Shown here: positions 26,051 to 38,790 of the stretch, one piece after another
How the letters are laid out: each line of letters begins with the position of its first letter
Position numbering within the stretch: the first letter of the stretch is position 1
Source of the DNA: Lunularia cruciata
Taxonomy: Eukaryota > Streptophyta > Marchantiopsida > Lunulariales > Lunulariaceae
Assembly: GCA_948567375.1 (NCBI GenBank)
Contig: OX419759.1
Coordinates: forward strand, 11,500,744 to 11,564,743
Length of the DNA stretch: 64,000 nucleotides
Direction: 5' to 3'
Notes under the pieces: generated by a model
Database searches by the model: none
The model's input: only the letters and a program-made list of their open reading frames with translations
What the model was told of the DNA's origin: nothing
Made by a program: the position numbers and the translations under genes

Positions 26051-29000
26051 TAAATTAGGAGTTGTTTGGAACATCAATAAAGTTAGAAGTTAGAGCTTAT
26101 ATATTCCTTACAACCTCTCTCTATCTCTTGGTTACAATGGGACTAAGTTATTTTCAACTTAGTTTGTGTATTACCTTGTACATCCTTCTACTTTGATTCC
26201 ATAATTGTCTTTGTTGATAAACTTCATTAGATGATACATATCAAGCCTGCAACCAAGGATATTATGGCACCAAAGTTAGCTTGTATTTATATAGATATTA
26301 TGCTATAGAGTAACATGGTTTTCGAGTACCCTTGTTGCAACATGGCTCTAGAGTACCTTGTTGCAACATGGCTCTAATGTACACTTATTAATAGAGGAAC
26401 TACATTTGGAGTTAATTTTTGGAGAAATTTATGTAGGATTTAAGAACAAAGTCAGCAATGTTTACTTCTCACAACACTCAAATTGATGTAAAAAGATAAA
26501 GATCAAATAAAATCATTCAGATATATTGTTTGCATTTACGTTGGAGTAACAAGAGGTATTATTAACTTTTGTAATGTTCTCTGAGAAATAAGTTGGTGAA
26601 TGTATCAATCAAGTTCATATGCTTTCACTTGATATATGTGAGTATTTCACTTTATCATCTGCTTTATCAGAATAAAGACATCATATGACACATCTATCAA
26701 GTTTGTGGCTTGATAGATTTGTCAATCCATTATGGAGTTCAACATGCAAGAGAGAAGTTGCTCATTACACAAGATTTGTAAAACCAATATAGCAATATAC
26801 ATAAATATGACATAGAAATCAAGGTAAGAAATCAAGTACAACTTTTTTATTACCAATCTGACTTTAATGAGCATATGGAAGATGAGTGCACAACACATTG
26901 ATATTCAATGCCACAATACAAGTAAGCATAATGACTTATTGCTTTGAGTTGCTACTTCACATGAACCAATATCTTGTGTTTAATTATCGCTCATGAAGAA
27001 GTATTAGTATTGTACATGGTAATTTGAAAAAGGCATTAATCACAATCTTATTTCAATTAAAAGTAGACCATGAAATTATTGAGGTTGATTGAATCATAAG
27101 AATGACAACATATGGTTCTCACCATCAAAAGATTGAGTACTTAGTCCAATTGGAAGAATATACATCTAATGAAGCAACATGATAATCTTCATCTAATCAG
27201 GAGACTGCAGTATTCATAGTTGAAAATTTTGAATGATTACAAAAATAAGGATCTTATGACTTAAAGAATGGAAATTTAAAGCATCTTTGGTTACCAAAAA
27301 CTAATGTTAGATGTTTCAATTAGTAAAGAAATATCGTGACTCAAATAATTGAGGTTTAAAATCATCTTTAGTTAATGACAACTAAAGTTGGAGGTATCAA
27401 ATAGTAAAGAAAATTAGCTAGTGACTGATGAGAAATAATAGTTTAATTATTGGCGAGTAAAGTCAAAGGTAGACATTTAGATGAAGTCAAAAGTAACTTG
27501 TGAGTGAAGCTAAGCATAGTTTATATAGACTTGCATGTGATGCCTTTGACTAATATGCTAGTTGTATTTGTGTTATATTCCTTATCATCAATCCACATGA
27601 GGTATGATGATGAGCATTTGAGATAATATTTAATATATAAAGAATGAAAAATGATTATTAAGTCGTCAATCTTTGGAGTTTATTAAGGAGTATTAGTATG
27701 TCCATATAAATAATGAATTCTAGATAATCCATAATAATATGAAATGCTTATTGTTTATATATAAACATGAAATTCCTTGCGTACTAATCAAGATAGCTAA
27801 AAGATTATAAAAGAAACTGTCTAAATTAGATTCTAAACTGTGATGGTAGAATGGATATGTTTGTAACTGATAACTCTAGATGGATACAAATAGAATTGCA
27901 TTTTTATTAGAATTCTAAAAAACCATATCTTTCAAGATAAATCAATGAATTAATTATCCAATACCTGATTCTTATGCTTAAATTTAAGTGAAAGTAATGT
28001 AACTTCTTATCAAATTATCCTCTCTAAAACTTCTTTAATAATCACTTTTAAGTAAATAAGTAAATGCTCATATTATAAATATGGATAAGAAATCAAACTC
28101 AACTCTATTTCTATCAATGACACACAATAGCTAATGCGATTTTTTCTCTACTCTATAATGTATTTTGTAGATCATCATTGAGGAAGAAAATGTAGGTGGA
28201 ATTTATCAAATACAATAGACGTTTGATTTGCTTGCATTAGCGATTATAGAGGTATTAACAATGTATAATAGGTCTGTTATGTATGACTATATTTGAAAGA
28301 AGAGAAGGAATGCACATGTGTAAGGAAATTAGCTAGCAAGCGAGTAGAGATTAATCTCCAATTACTTTGTAGGATGATTAAATATGTGTATGTGTAATAC
28401 ATTTTAGAGGACATAATTTACTCAATGGAAAATTTTCACTGTACAATGTGCTAACTGTTTTCTTCGTCATGAACTCAAGAGTAATAGAATCAATAACCTT
28501 CAAAGAAAATAAGTATAAAAAAAAAAATATTTAGGGAGAGTCTACTGCAGTTCAGTCATCCATCGTTACGTAGAATCTAATTGGAACAAAAAAAGGATAA
28601 CTTTTACTCTTTTAATCTATATTCATGCTTATTTCAATTATACTTGTGCTCTCCTGGAAATATTTCTTCGATCAAGAAATATTTTATTGAACTTTACCTC
28701 CTTCTTGTGGGTGCTTCTTTCATTTCTCAAATTTGTTAGCAGAAGGGTGTACTATTCACAAACAATATGCGTCGTCGTGATTAACAATCGTAAAGGTTAA
28801 TAATGCAAAATGATTGTCAACAAAACACATTTTCTCTCAATTGAATCTTTTGCATCTTAAATTTTGAATCATTGCTGTGTCAATGAGGTTCCATTTTCTA
28901 CCAAGTGTAGCATCGTCGAAGTCGTAGGCAACTGTTGATACGAGCTCTACATAGGTCTTCTCCTCAAAACGACTTTCAATTCTCACCATCACCATGTTTT

Positions 29001-29584
29001 TATATACTTTGCTTTCTGTGCCGATGAATATAATTGGATAGTGATGGGAGTAGTAAGAAAAAGAACTAATAAAATTTCACATCAAGAGTATATGTCCCAT
29101 ATGATTCTACTTCGAAAAGCTTTCCATTAACCCACATAGATTTTCTTTTTCCATACTTGGCTTGCAATAAAGCCAAATTTCTTTCTTTCTTATTGGGGAT
29201 GCCCAAATGAAACACGTCTCTTTAAGACAAATTCTCAGCATCTTTACCCTTTAATATTTTTTCTAAATGCATTGATCTTATTGCATATAAAGGTAGTAAG
29301 CTGTTTAGCCAAGATCAAGTCCACAGTCAAATTGGATGGATTTTAGTAATAACAATGATCCATGTGCAAACCATATCTCAAAGAGATTGTTTCTGGTTAC
29401 AATATATGTGAAAGTCAGAGATCTATCCCGAGTGTAAGAACTTTGATTTTAAGCCGGAGGAGTAAAGATGGATGTATATTTATCTTTCAACTCCGGAAGG
29501 GACAAATAAAAGAAAGACGGTTAATCTTTTATTTCAAATATTTATAGTCAGTTAGTTGAGAATGAATGAATAAATATCACTAAG
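26051..29584. other. AT-rich decayed repeat DNA
   Basis: No intact frame is present. A weak match to the end of a copia-type RNase H (a frame with QHIDIQCH near 26895) was seen but could not be extended. The short tandem repeat at 26313-26382 is listed separately. The rest shows nothing I can name. Confidence 0.4.
26313..26382. repeat. Short tandem repeat, about 26-27 bp x 2.6
   Basis: Units start at 26313, 26340 and 26366, each beginning acatgg. The first two continue to cttgttgca; the third is cut off after 17 bases. Confidence 0.85.
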
Positions 29585-29661
29585 GATAAAAACCTAATGA
29601 AAAATATATTATGTTCTTATCATTAGGTTTTTATCTTTATTAAAGATAAAAACCCAATGAG
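29585..29661. repeat. 16-bp inverted repeat with a third direct copy
   Basis: The arm gataaaaacctaatga (29585-29600) is perfectly complementary to tcattaggtttttatc (29620-29635), with a 19-base loop. A near copy in the first orientation (gataaaaacccaatga) follows at about 29646-29661. Confidence 0.9.
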
Positions 29662-31699
29662 CAGTTACATATTTGAAAAGTAAATGGGAAATGAAAAAAG
29701 GAGTAAAATGTTATTTTCATTACTAGATTTATAGTTGACCAAGGTGGTCACAAGAAGACAAGTACGAAAGAAAGTGCTTTTCTTTATTTACCAAAAGTTC
29801 AGATGGGAACTATCTAAAACCTTGAAAAAGTTGGTAGATATATAACCACACGGAAGATCGAACTTTAGTGTAGCTAGTATATATACAAGATCTATTGAAA
29901 AGTTTGACACAATATCTTATTTTATTATATATTTCTATACATGATGTAATATATTGAATAAATCTTATATTGCTCTATTCATGATATAATAGTCTTGAAT
30001 ACTTATTCTACTGTTCTATTCATGGTATAATAATCTTGACGACTGAATATTGAATATACTTAAAATTTAAAGTTCATGTGTCGATCAAATACATAAAGTG
30101 AGGCTAACGCCTGTTAATTTGTTAATGTGTTTTAAACTTTTACATCATAAACGTACATGAAAGCATTTTAAGGTACGTAGATAAATTAGTCCTAGGGCAA
30201 CGCATTTAATATAACAAAAGATTAACATACGTCAATATACGACGGGGCCTAGTCCTATTTTACCTCTTCTGTCTCTCCCTTCTTTTTTGCTACGCGGTCG
30301 CCTTCTCCCGTAAATATAAGATAATGCATAACGTCACTCTCATAGCATTTTGAAAACAAAAATAAGATGACTATAATTCTTGATATAATACAAGCATCGT
30401 CAAAATGCAGATAGCCACATGCATTTATTGAGCACTGAAATTCGAGCACTAAGGGGTTTCAATTGTACATCTATGGGATGAAAATGTATGTAGATGTAAC
30501 GGTTCCTTAGATCCGCTGTTATCCTCTAGATCCGTGATAATTGAGGGAGGCTATTAAACTATCATAGAAATTCCCAGAAAATCGGGAGAAATAGACAACA
30601 CGGGAAAAAGTGAAGTGGAGTGATACCACAACTTTTATGGTTAACCTTTTATGTGTACAAGGTTGTGTACCCAGAAAACAACTTCTTGTATTTTATTTGG
30701 TTAGACCACCCGGTAAAATATTTCGATGTCGCTATAGAACTCCCTAAATGCCCAATTGTATTAGTTTGAGTTTCAACAATAAAAGTGACTGCTACTTACG
30801 GGCACTGCAAGGACATTCCTAAAAAAGTTTATGGGTTCCTTAAAAGGCGAAAGACCTGAGAGCTGAATCGTCTGTAAATCATTTTACATTGGACAATGAG
30901 AGAAGGGCGTTCAGTTATAAAGATCAGGAATGAATGATAAAGGTATTTGGTGAATAAAATTTATTCATTATCACGAGGGAGGGAACGAGGATGACGAACA
31001 AAGTGTCACACGAAGGAATAGTCTCAATTTGACGTCGAACACATCGGACATCGGAGGTTTTGAACGCAGTTCGCGTTTGAGGAATGTTGAGAATTCCTCA
31101 AATGATAACCTCGAGAAGGAGATTGCACGCTTCCCTTCTGGTCATGGATGGCATGTAGTGCAGAGTTGAAATTCAAACTTCATCCCATTGATTAAGCCTT
31201 AATACATTGAATTATATAATAATACGACATACCGTATAACTTTTTTCTGGATTCCATCATAAGTTACGGGTTGTCTTCAAGTGTCGGTAAATGTTCCTAA
31301 AGCCGGTTCCGAGAGCGAAACCAGTAATAATAAAACGTTTACAGACCAACTATGAAATTATTTTAGGATAATTTAGAGGTATCTGCAAATTATTGTTGAG
31401 ACCTTCTATTGTGTTATGGCCATTTATAACCTAGAGAGTTTGCTTATGCTCGGTAATACACACTTATTCTATTGATTCCAATAAATTTAAAGGTTGAACA
31501 TTTCCATGATATCTGCATCTCATGTGGAACCCATTGTAACCGACAGTTAAATTTATCATGCATCTCACCAAGCAAAAAGATAAATATCAATCTCAATTGA
31601 GAAAGTTTGCGAATAATGATATGCATAGGCACCAAACCAGCATCAAACGATAAGAAATTTGCTGTTGTACACGAGAGAAACGATAAATCACTAGGTCAG
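29662..31699. other. AT-rich intergenic DNA, no gene seen
   Basis: Only short open frames without recognisable domains occur on either strand, and I see no clear repeat structure. Composition becomes less AT-rich after about 30.5 kb. Confidence 0.35.
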
Positions 31700-32340
31700 T
31701 TCATCTATGGACGGAGGTATATTCAACGTAAACCCTGATTCCGTAAACCAGGATTCTTAATTGGGAGGTTCCATCCATGATTGTGACCGGTACAGTACAC
31801 ACCTTGTGTTCAGTACTATGTACCAATTTGTCACGGATCCAGAGGATCCGTTTCCCATGTGAACCGAGAGTCACGTCGAGGAACTGGTCATAACCCGTCA
31901 CCTTCTGTACGTTGCTGGATACTGCTGTACCTGTAACGGCGTCCGAATGTCACCTTCACTCAACCACAGGGCTCTGGGGACCGATTAATCACCTGTCTGT
32001 CAACTGGTGCTCTCCACCGGTCTCTGCATCTCCTGGAAAGTTTTGGTGAACGACGACCCGCTGTAACCGGTTCAAAGCTGCTCCCGTCATCCGTTTTCTA
32101 TTGAGGAACTCATCTGATATAAGTATGATACGTGGATCTGTTGCACGAGCGAACGTGACACTCGACCGTTTGAGATTTCGGCACTGTCATCACCGCTTCG
32201 CTGCAGTCGGCTCGGGACTTGGAATTCATTGGTTGGTCGTGGATTTAATGACAGAAACTTCTCCTGACACGAGCAAATGTTTTGTGCATTTTAAGATACA
32301 AGTAAAAGAAGGAACTCCAGCCCACATATTTGTCTACTGA
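31700..32340. other. Less AT-rich island, possible gene or promoter fragment
   Basis: This stretch has clearly higher GC content than the surrounding tens of kilobases. It contains an 80-codon frame on the plus strand (32101-32340) and one on the minus strand (31701-31901). Neither has a recognisable motif. It could be a captured gene fragment, a decayed exon or the end of an unrelated element. Confidence 0.3.
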
Positions 32341-33949
32341 CGATGGACTATAACACCACCAACCTCTTTTTCAGGTGCTCAGCCTCTCATATGCAAGGCT
32401 GTATGATGCTAGGCGTATTAATGGTGCTGCATGGATGAATTATGAAAGGATCAAGATTTGATCTCGCATGCTGGGATATTTGGATCCATTCATGATATCT
32501 ATTGATTGCACATTAAGTGCATTATTGGTCTCTGTTTAGAACTGTTTCTTAGTTCAGAAAGTATAGAACAGTAAGTTGTATGCAGCACTCTTTCTTCGAA
32601 CCACCTCTTATTCCAGCAGGTTGGCGGATGAAGTGGCCGGCTTATGCCACATTGCATGCGAATGTATTGAATATAATAATTCACATTCAAGGCCAACATA
32701 ATCTTCTACTTGTTGGACGTTTTTTTATTAAGGGCGACGTCTCCATTTCTTTGGTATTTCAAGAAAATTTATACCAATTTATATGTTTACTTTTGCTAAA
32801 GATGATAATTTCCATCTAATGCTTCTATATTAGAACGCTTCATTAGCTAGAGTTGATACGAATAAATTTAACAAGAGTCTCTAGCCTGGTAGACTTCTTT
32901 CTAATGGATATAATATATCCAATACAGCTGACTGAAGAAAAGGTAGATGCAAATCAAGACCAGTATTCAAACTATTCAATCTCCCCAACCACTTTAGCAA
33001 TGAAATAAACATTTTCACTCGTTAGTTTTCATGAAATTTTGGTGATGAAAAGCTAGCTAACCTCAATAACCTCGTATTGTTAAAAATCCACTAATTGAAC
33101 TCAGGAAATTATCAAGAAATTTCGGAGATAATGTTTGGGGCAAAGGAGAGAGTTTAGAGAATACCCAAGTAAATTAAATGAGAGGAAGGATTGGACCCAG
33201 TGCATTTTGACTCCTTAAGAGACTAAATTTACTTGGAAGATAAAAGTCAAGGAAATTTGCAGAAGCTCCCATAGACCAAATCAATATGGAGGACAGAAGT
33301 GAAGAAATGACTAAAGACCAATTTTACCAACATGTAAAAGATAGGCCATGTCTTGTTAAAGCTTATTTCTCAAAGAATTCAACATTGAATTTCACATTAT
33401 AGCTTGTAATTCCTTGATATCTTATCTTGATCCATATTAGCATTTCATAACCTTTTAAAACTAGTCATCACTTAAGAATGAATGGTATGTATATCTTTGT
33501 ACATCAAAATTATTTGTTCATTTCTTATTGTGCCTTGGAGATGTTATTGGCAATGTGTAAAAAAAGGAATTTTACATATTCACTAAATTTATCTAAAGTA
33601 GTATTATGAATATCACGAAGATATCATCCTAGATAATTTGAGACAAGCTCATGTATGCCATCAAACCAAATTTTTGTAATGATATGATACTTGAAAATTT
33701 AAACATTTGATAAGACAATGTGATATATAATTCTATGCTAATCCATGGATTATCTCTCTTATTGTTGAGGCATTGATTTAATATGGGTTCAGATTGCTCA
33801 GAAATTGAAATGATGTGAATGGGTGTCTTGTTGTGCTTGTTGAACGGTACTATTTTTATTGTTGTTAGATATCAAAGTGGTGTCTATACCTAACACACCA
33901 TGAGTATTGTTTGTTAGTGTGTAGATTTGGCCATGCTTGGTTTGCATGT
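32341..33949. other. AT-rich DNA between island and gypsy element
   Basis: I see no coding sequence or clear repeat; the short open frames look like chance. Confidence 0.35.
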
Positions 33950-34560
33950 CTTGACACCTTGTTGATGATGCAAAAGATATAGGAGCTAAATACTGCATAT
34001 GAAGGAGATTGAACATTTTGGCCTACAAGATGAAGTTGTTTTACATTGGTTATCATGTTTTTTTATCACTTAGGTAAGCTATCATGACATTTTTATTGAC
34101 AAAGTTAGTTTGCCCAAATGGATGTTGGAGTTGCAATGTTGGCAATCATAGTTATATTGGTCGTTGCTCAAGGACTACTTGGTGGCAGTTAGATTCCATG
34201 TTAGGGCTATTGAGTATATGGTGGGACCTACTATCACTTGCACTATCAATGGCACCATTAGAGTTGGAGACCTAGGTCAAGCAGAGGGGTATACTTTGAA
34301 GTGCAGCTCTAATGAACTCACTTCTTTGACATTGAGCTTTTGAGTTCTTGGCTATGGTGGAATAATGCAAACAAGTTTTACTTGGAGTCTCTTAGTTAGA
34401 GTGGGTGTGGCTTGATTATAATCAATGCACAATTTTTGGCACATTGTTGAGTGTAGGTCAAATTCAAATCAACTTTGTGTGTGATTTGAGTTGATTGTGA
34501 ACTGATTACATCAAAGAAGTGAGCATTAAGGAGAAATCAAGTGCAAGAACTAAGTGCATT
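33950..34560 (+). repeat. Left LTR of gypsy element A (ends approximate)
   Basis: Bases about 34105-34400 align with 40692-40985: shared blocks include agtttgc-caaa, caatcatagttata, ctcaagga-tacttggtggc and gagttcttagctatggtgg-like words. The two also share gagttgattgtgaactgatta near 34485-34506 and 41039-41062. A tggtatc word at about 34564 resembles the start of an initiator-methionine tRNA primer site, which would place the LTR end just before it. The left end is blurred by divergence. Confidence 0.65.
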
Positions 34561-34994
34561 GGTGGTATCTCCAAGCCTAGTAGATTGTTTGTACATTTAA
34601 TTTTGTTCATGGATTTCCCTAAGAGTAATTGTGTGCAATAGCACTATTTGAGTTGATGTAAATTTGGAAACAAGGCAGATTGTGTATGGAAGCAATACTA
34701 AAATTTCTTAAAATTGAGGTCAATTTCTAATCAATGGATGTGAATTAAGTACAAGAGAGTGAAATTGAAGGTCCTAGTGTTGCAAATTGGACCTCAAAAG
34801 CAAAATTGGAGGTAGATTTGAAAACACATCCACTCATATTGGGGATTAGGAGGTCACTATCCATCAATTTGGCCAGATTTGACAATTAGTAATAGATTAA
34901 CTAACTATAGTGGAGGTCAACTAACTATAACGGAGGTCTAATAAATTATATAGGTATCTAGATTTAGAGGTCAAGTTGGTGGAGGCTGTTCAAA

Positions 34995-35243
34995 GTTGGA
35001 GGTTGCTTGAGTTGGATCAAATTTGGTGGTGGTTCAAGTTGGTGGAGTTAAACCCAATTTGGAGAAGGTTCAATTAGCAAGAAGAAAGACCTCATTTGAA
35101 TAAATTTTGGAGGTCATCTAGAGTTGGAGATTGCTCAAGTTAGATCAAATTTGGCAGTGGCTTGCACTAGCTAGTGGTTGAGTTGGTGGAGGTTAACCCG
35201 ATTTGAAGAAGGTTCAATTTGGCAAGGAGAAATGCCTCATTTG
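34995..35243. repeat. Tandem duplication in the leader of element A
   Basis: A unit of about 105-120 bp at 34995-35099 recurs at 35123-35243. Both copies share gttggag-ttgct, agttggtggag-ttaa and aaggttcaatt, and end with ctcatttg. The second copy carries an extra segment of about 15 bases in the middle. Confidence 0.75.
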
Positions 35244-36169
35244 GCCAAAATTTTGGAATTTTGGCATTTAGAGGCTTCAAGGTATAGGGCTAGAGAGGCT
35301 ACAAGGGCCTAGAAGGACTAGCAAGCTTGCTTGCTAGTGTGAGACTAGCTAGTTTAGATGAGTTTTTGGTAGTTTTGGTCATTATTTGGCAAAATCTACC
35401 CACCCTTCTAGATTGTGCACAATAGAGTTTATACCTTAGATCTCTAGATCCTAGACCGGTGCACTAGCAAATAGGTCCACCCTCACTTGTTGTCATATTG
35501 ACTAGTTGATTGACACCTACACACATGTAGCTTTAGCTAGGAGAGGCAATTTGATCATATCCTTGGTGATCTTGGTAGCTTAGGAGTAGATAGAACTCCT
35601 ATTATTATATCAAATGCCAAATGATAGTAGAGTTAATCTGATGTTGATTATGAGAAAAAGGTTTTTATTTAGATTTCTTGTGATTGGATCTCTTCCATAT
35701 TTGTGTGAGGTGCATTGACTTTAGAGCGTTGGTGCTTTGGTTTGCTCTTGATAGTGAGGCTAGAGTGATGACCAATTAGCTACTTATATTTCTCTCTAAT
35801 GAGGCATGAAGTGATAACCTATAGACCTTGAGAATGCATGTTATGATGGTAGGTTACAAGTCACCCTTTCCCCTAATGTAGTTGTCACGGTTAGAGTTCC
35901 ACTTAGCGAGTTACATTATTCAATTGGTGGTGATACTTGTGGTGGATATGGTTGTAAGTTGGGTTACATTATTACAATAGAGTTCTCTAGAGATTTGAGA
36001 GAAGATTTTGCTATATTACTTAGTGGGATTACACAAAAGTGGTGCTTGATATCAGCCTGTATCTTTGTCGTAGTAAAGGAGAAGATTGACTTTGATTTGG
36101 ATTTTGATACAAGAGCTTATTCAATTAAGAGTGTACTTGGTGTGTCCGCACCATTTTTATAGCACATGG

Positions 36170-37235
36170 ATGAGATTTATAGGGCTTCCAAAGGCCCTAG
36201 ACACTACTCTTGTATAATGAGTATACCATTAAGTTAGATGACTTCATCCAAGAATTTGATAGCTGGTGTGATATGCAATAGATGCGGAACTTGACTTTGT
36301 TCACAACTTTCATGGCATGGAAGGGGTTACTCCTACACTTGGAGGGTCCACCAATGGATGACTACCATGAGTTCAAGAGAGCTCACTTGGAAGAGAGATT
36401 GAACTATGGAGACAATGTTGGTCTCCAAACTACATGTCCATCACTTTAAACTAAGTTTTTAGGGATAAATTGGTTGTACACACAAGTTCTAGCTCTACTA
36501 GCATTGGTGTATCTAGTGGAGGTGCACTAGTTAGAGATGATGCTACTACAAGTGGAAGTACCACTACAAAAGGTGGTACAATACTTGGGTTTAAACTCAT
36601 GGTAGAGTTCTTCCAATGTTTGAGGCAAAACTACCAAGGAGTGCAAATTGAGAAGCTTGCAAGAGTCCTAACAAAAGGCTAGAGAGAGCCTACACAAGGC
36701 ACATTTGCATGAGATGGTTGTTCAACTTCACTCAAGGAGTTATTGAGGCCTAGATAGTCCAATTATAGTATGGGATCTTGGACATGGTGTTTCCATGTAT
36801 AATACATGATGGTACATTGTTACATTCTACCTCACCTACTTTGGCAATGGTCTTAAGATTGGTTAAGCACATTGAGCTCAACATGATGGAAGAGAGAGTG
36901 GTGATATCTAGATTTGGTAAGGAGACCTCATCATATTTGTTACTTCTTCTAAAGTGCACCACATCATGTTGGCTTCCAAGGGCAAAGTGGACATCCCAGA
37001 TCTGATAGAGTGAGTAAAAAGCCTAGTGCAACTAGGCCCTTTACTTTACTTTTGGGCCAACAACGTACCAATGAGTGGTGGTGTTGCTTGTTGGACATGA
37101 GCTGGACCTCACTACAAGAGAGAGTTCACTTAGTGCAATGGAAATAGTAACTCTAGTGCATCACAACCAACACAAAGATAGTGTGACTATTGCCACAAAT
37201 TTGGTCTCACCAGTGATCATTGGTGTTACCTTACA
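36170..37235 (+). pseudogene. Gag remnant with degenerate zinc knuckle
   Basis: Frames around 36230-36410 read phrases such as DFIQEFDSW and MDDYHEFKRAHLEERL, in the style of a plant gag capsid. A Ser/Thr-rich stretch follows (open frame 36470-36682). At 37182-37226 the frame reads CDYCHKFGLTSDHWC, a nucleocapsid CX2C knuckle whose expected histidine is replaced by Leu. Stops and shifts interrupt the whole region. Confidence 0.6.
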
Positions 37236-37282
37236 ACATAAGCAAGCATACCTTCTACGTGAAGGTATGCTTGCTTATGTTG
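37234..37282. repeat. 22-bp perfect hairpin with 5-nt loop
   Basis: The left arm 37234-37255 and right arm 37261-37282 are perfectly complementary, with loop tacgt. The arm word gaaggtatgcttgcttatgt is partly repeated just downstream (tgcttatgttatgaaggtat). Confidence 0.9.
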
Positions 37283-37715
37283 CTTATGTTATGAAGGTAT
37301 GAAGGTATTCTTTGGAGTGGTAGTGCTGCTATGGTAGATGATAAAGGAGCTCCAAGTCATGGATGACAAGGTGGTGGAGGTCCTACACTTGGTAGGTCCC
37401 AATACCTATGCTTGCTTATGATACAACCATGGCTACTTGGATTAGTGAGACACTAGTTTGATGACAAATACAATTTCCCTATATGAACAAGAATCAATTG
37501 AATAATTGCAAATTGTTCTAATTGAATACACGTCTTAATTAATTTTATTTTTTAGGTCCTTATAAATATAGTGACATGGAAGGGAATTGATTCAAAGCCA
37601 AAGTAGAGACATTTGTGAGGCTAGTTTGGTGGAGATTTTACATGGAGAGTGTGCTTCAACTATAGTGATTCGAGCCAAAAATGATATACATAATAATTAC
37701 ACAAATAGGCAAATG

Positions 37716-38030
37716 TGTAGAGATTACCATCCTATCAATAGATATACTTAGACTGATCAATATGTTGTGCCTACAACAAAGGAGATCTTTGAGTAGGATA
37801 CATCAATTATTGATCAAGGAAGAGTACAAGTCAAGACAACATTTTGGGCTATTGATCCTCACGATAAGGATGTATTAAATAAGTGGAGGTTTGTACTATT
37901 TGGGTTGAAGAACACTCTTGACAAGTTACAAAGGGTCATAGACATGATCCTAACAAGATTGGATTTTGCTTGGTGTTATATTGATTACAATTTGGTCTAC
38001 AGCACTATTTTAGAGGAATATAGAGTGTAA
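37716..38030 (+). pseudogene. Reverse transcriptase remnant, element A
   Basis: Across shifted frames the plus strand reads C-V/R-DYHPINRYT, then KWRFVLFGLKNTLDKLQRVI and DFAWCYIDYNLVYS. These correspond to the C-x-DYR-x-LN, FGL-NAP-x-FQR and YIDDILVYS blocks of Ty3/gypsy reverse transcriptase. The catalytic YIDD now reads YIDY, so the active site is lost. Confidence 0.8.
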
Positions 38031-38032
38031 TA

Positions 38033-38352
38033 CCAATAGCTAGACACATGATCTAGAGATGAAATTTGGTTTGATACAATCTAGGAGGATGTTATAAATG
38101 ATGTACTAAGTAGATCAGACAGAGGTATCACCCAAAGAGTACTTCTACTAATAGGCCAAAAATTGAAACATGCTTGAAAACTTTAGAACCAATAGCTAGA
38201 CATATGATCTAAAGGTAGAATTTGGGTTGGTGATATCTAGAAGGATGGTAAACATAATGTACAAAGTAGATCAGGTAGAAGTATCCCAAAAGAGCACTTC
38301 TACTAATAAGGCAGAAACCAAAATAGGCCTAAAAACTTTAGAGGCAATTTTG
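38033..38352. repeat. 156-bp tandem repeat inserted in pol of element A
   Basis: Unit 1 is 38033-38188 and unit 2 is 38189 to about 38343, both beginning ccaatagctagaca and ending aactttaga. They sit where the connection segment between reverse transcriptase and RNase H should be. A third, inverted copy lies at about 41759-41928 and extends into the same 3' flank (caattttgg), so the repeat has its own identity. Confidence 0.85.
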
Positions 38353-38395
38353 GAGGCGTAAATGAATGAATATGGCCTAAAAAATGTGCACATTA

Positions 38396-38411
38396 CCCCC
38401 CCCCCCCCCCC
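38396..38411. repeat. C16 homopolymer
   Basis: Sixteen consecutive C residues in an AT-rich setting, 44 bases after the tandem repeat and just before the RNase H remnant. The length is prone to sequencing or assembly error. Confidence 0.9.
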
Positions 38412-38790
38412 AAATGGAAGATGAGAAAGAGAGAGTTTTTATAGAGCTCAAGGAGAGATTGACATCCGCATCAACTCTCAAGAAGTAAGCAAAGTATAGT
38501 TTAATGGAGGCAAAATATACTTCTATTCAATGGATGCAAAATATAGTTCATATGGGAGAGAGTGCTTGGTAGTAGTATGGACAGTTCTACATTTCCAATG
38601 TTACCTATTTGGTCACTCTCATCATTGATCATCAACCATTGAAAAAGTGCATGGAGTCTGACAAGCTTTCAAGGAAACTTGCATGATGGGCTTTGATTTT
38701 ATAAGAATATGATTTCACGGTTATTCACAAACCTAGAGTGGTGAACCATGATCCAAATGGTAGAAACCCATGTCCTAGCTAGTATGATTA
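38412..38790 (+). pseudogene. RNase H remnant, element A
   Basis: Shifted frames read a lysine/glutamate-rich ELKERL-like start, then GRECLVVVW near 38550, and a terminal phrase YDFTVIHKPRVVNHDPNGR near 38708-38765. The last corresponds to the V-x-HKPG-x-x-N-x-x-AD-x-LSR end of gypsy RNase H. The same block occurs in element B, reading YDFMVIHKLSVVNHD. Confidence 0.7.

Noticed and set aside
26800-27020. Possible copia-type RNase H end (a frame with QHIDIQCH)
   Set aside because: The match is eight residues long, followed by stops in all frames, and no further copia domain could be followed on either side.
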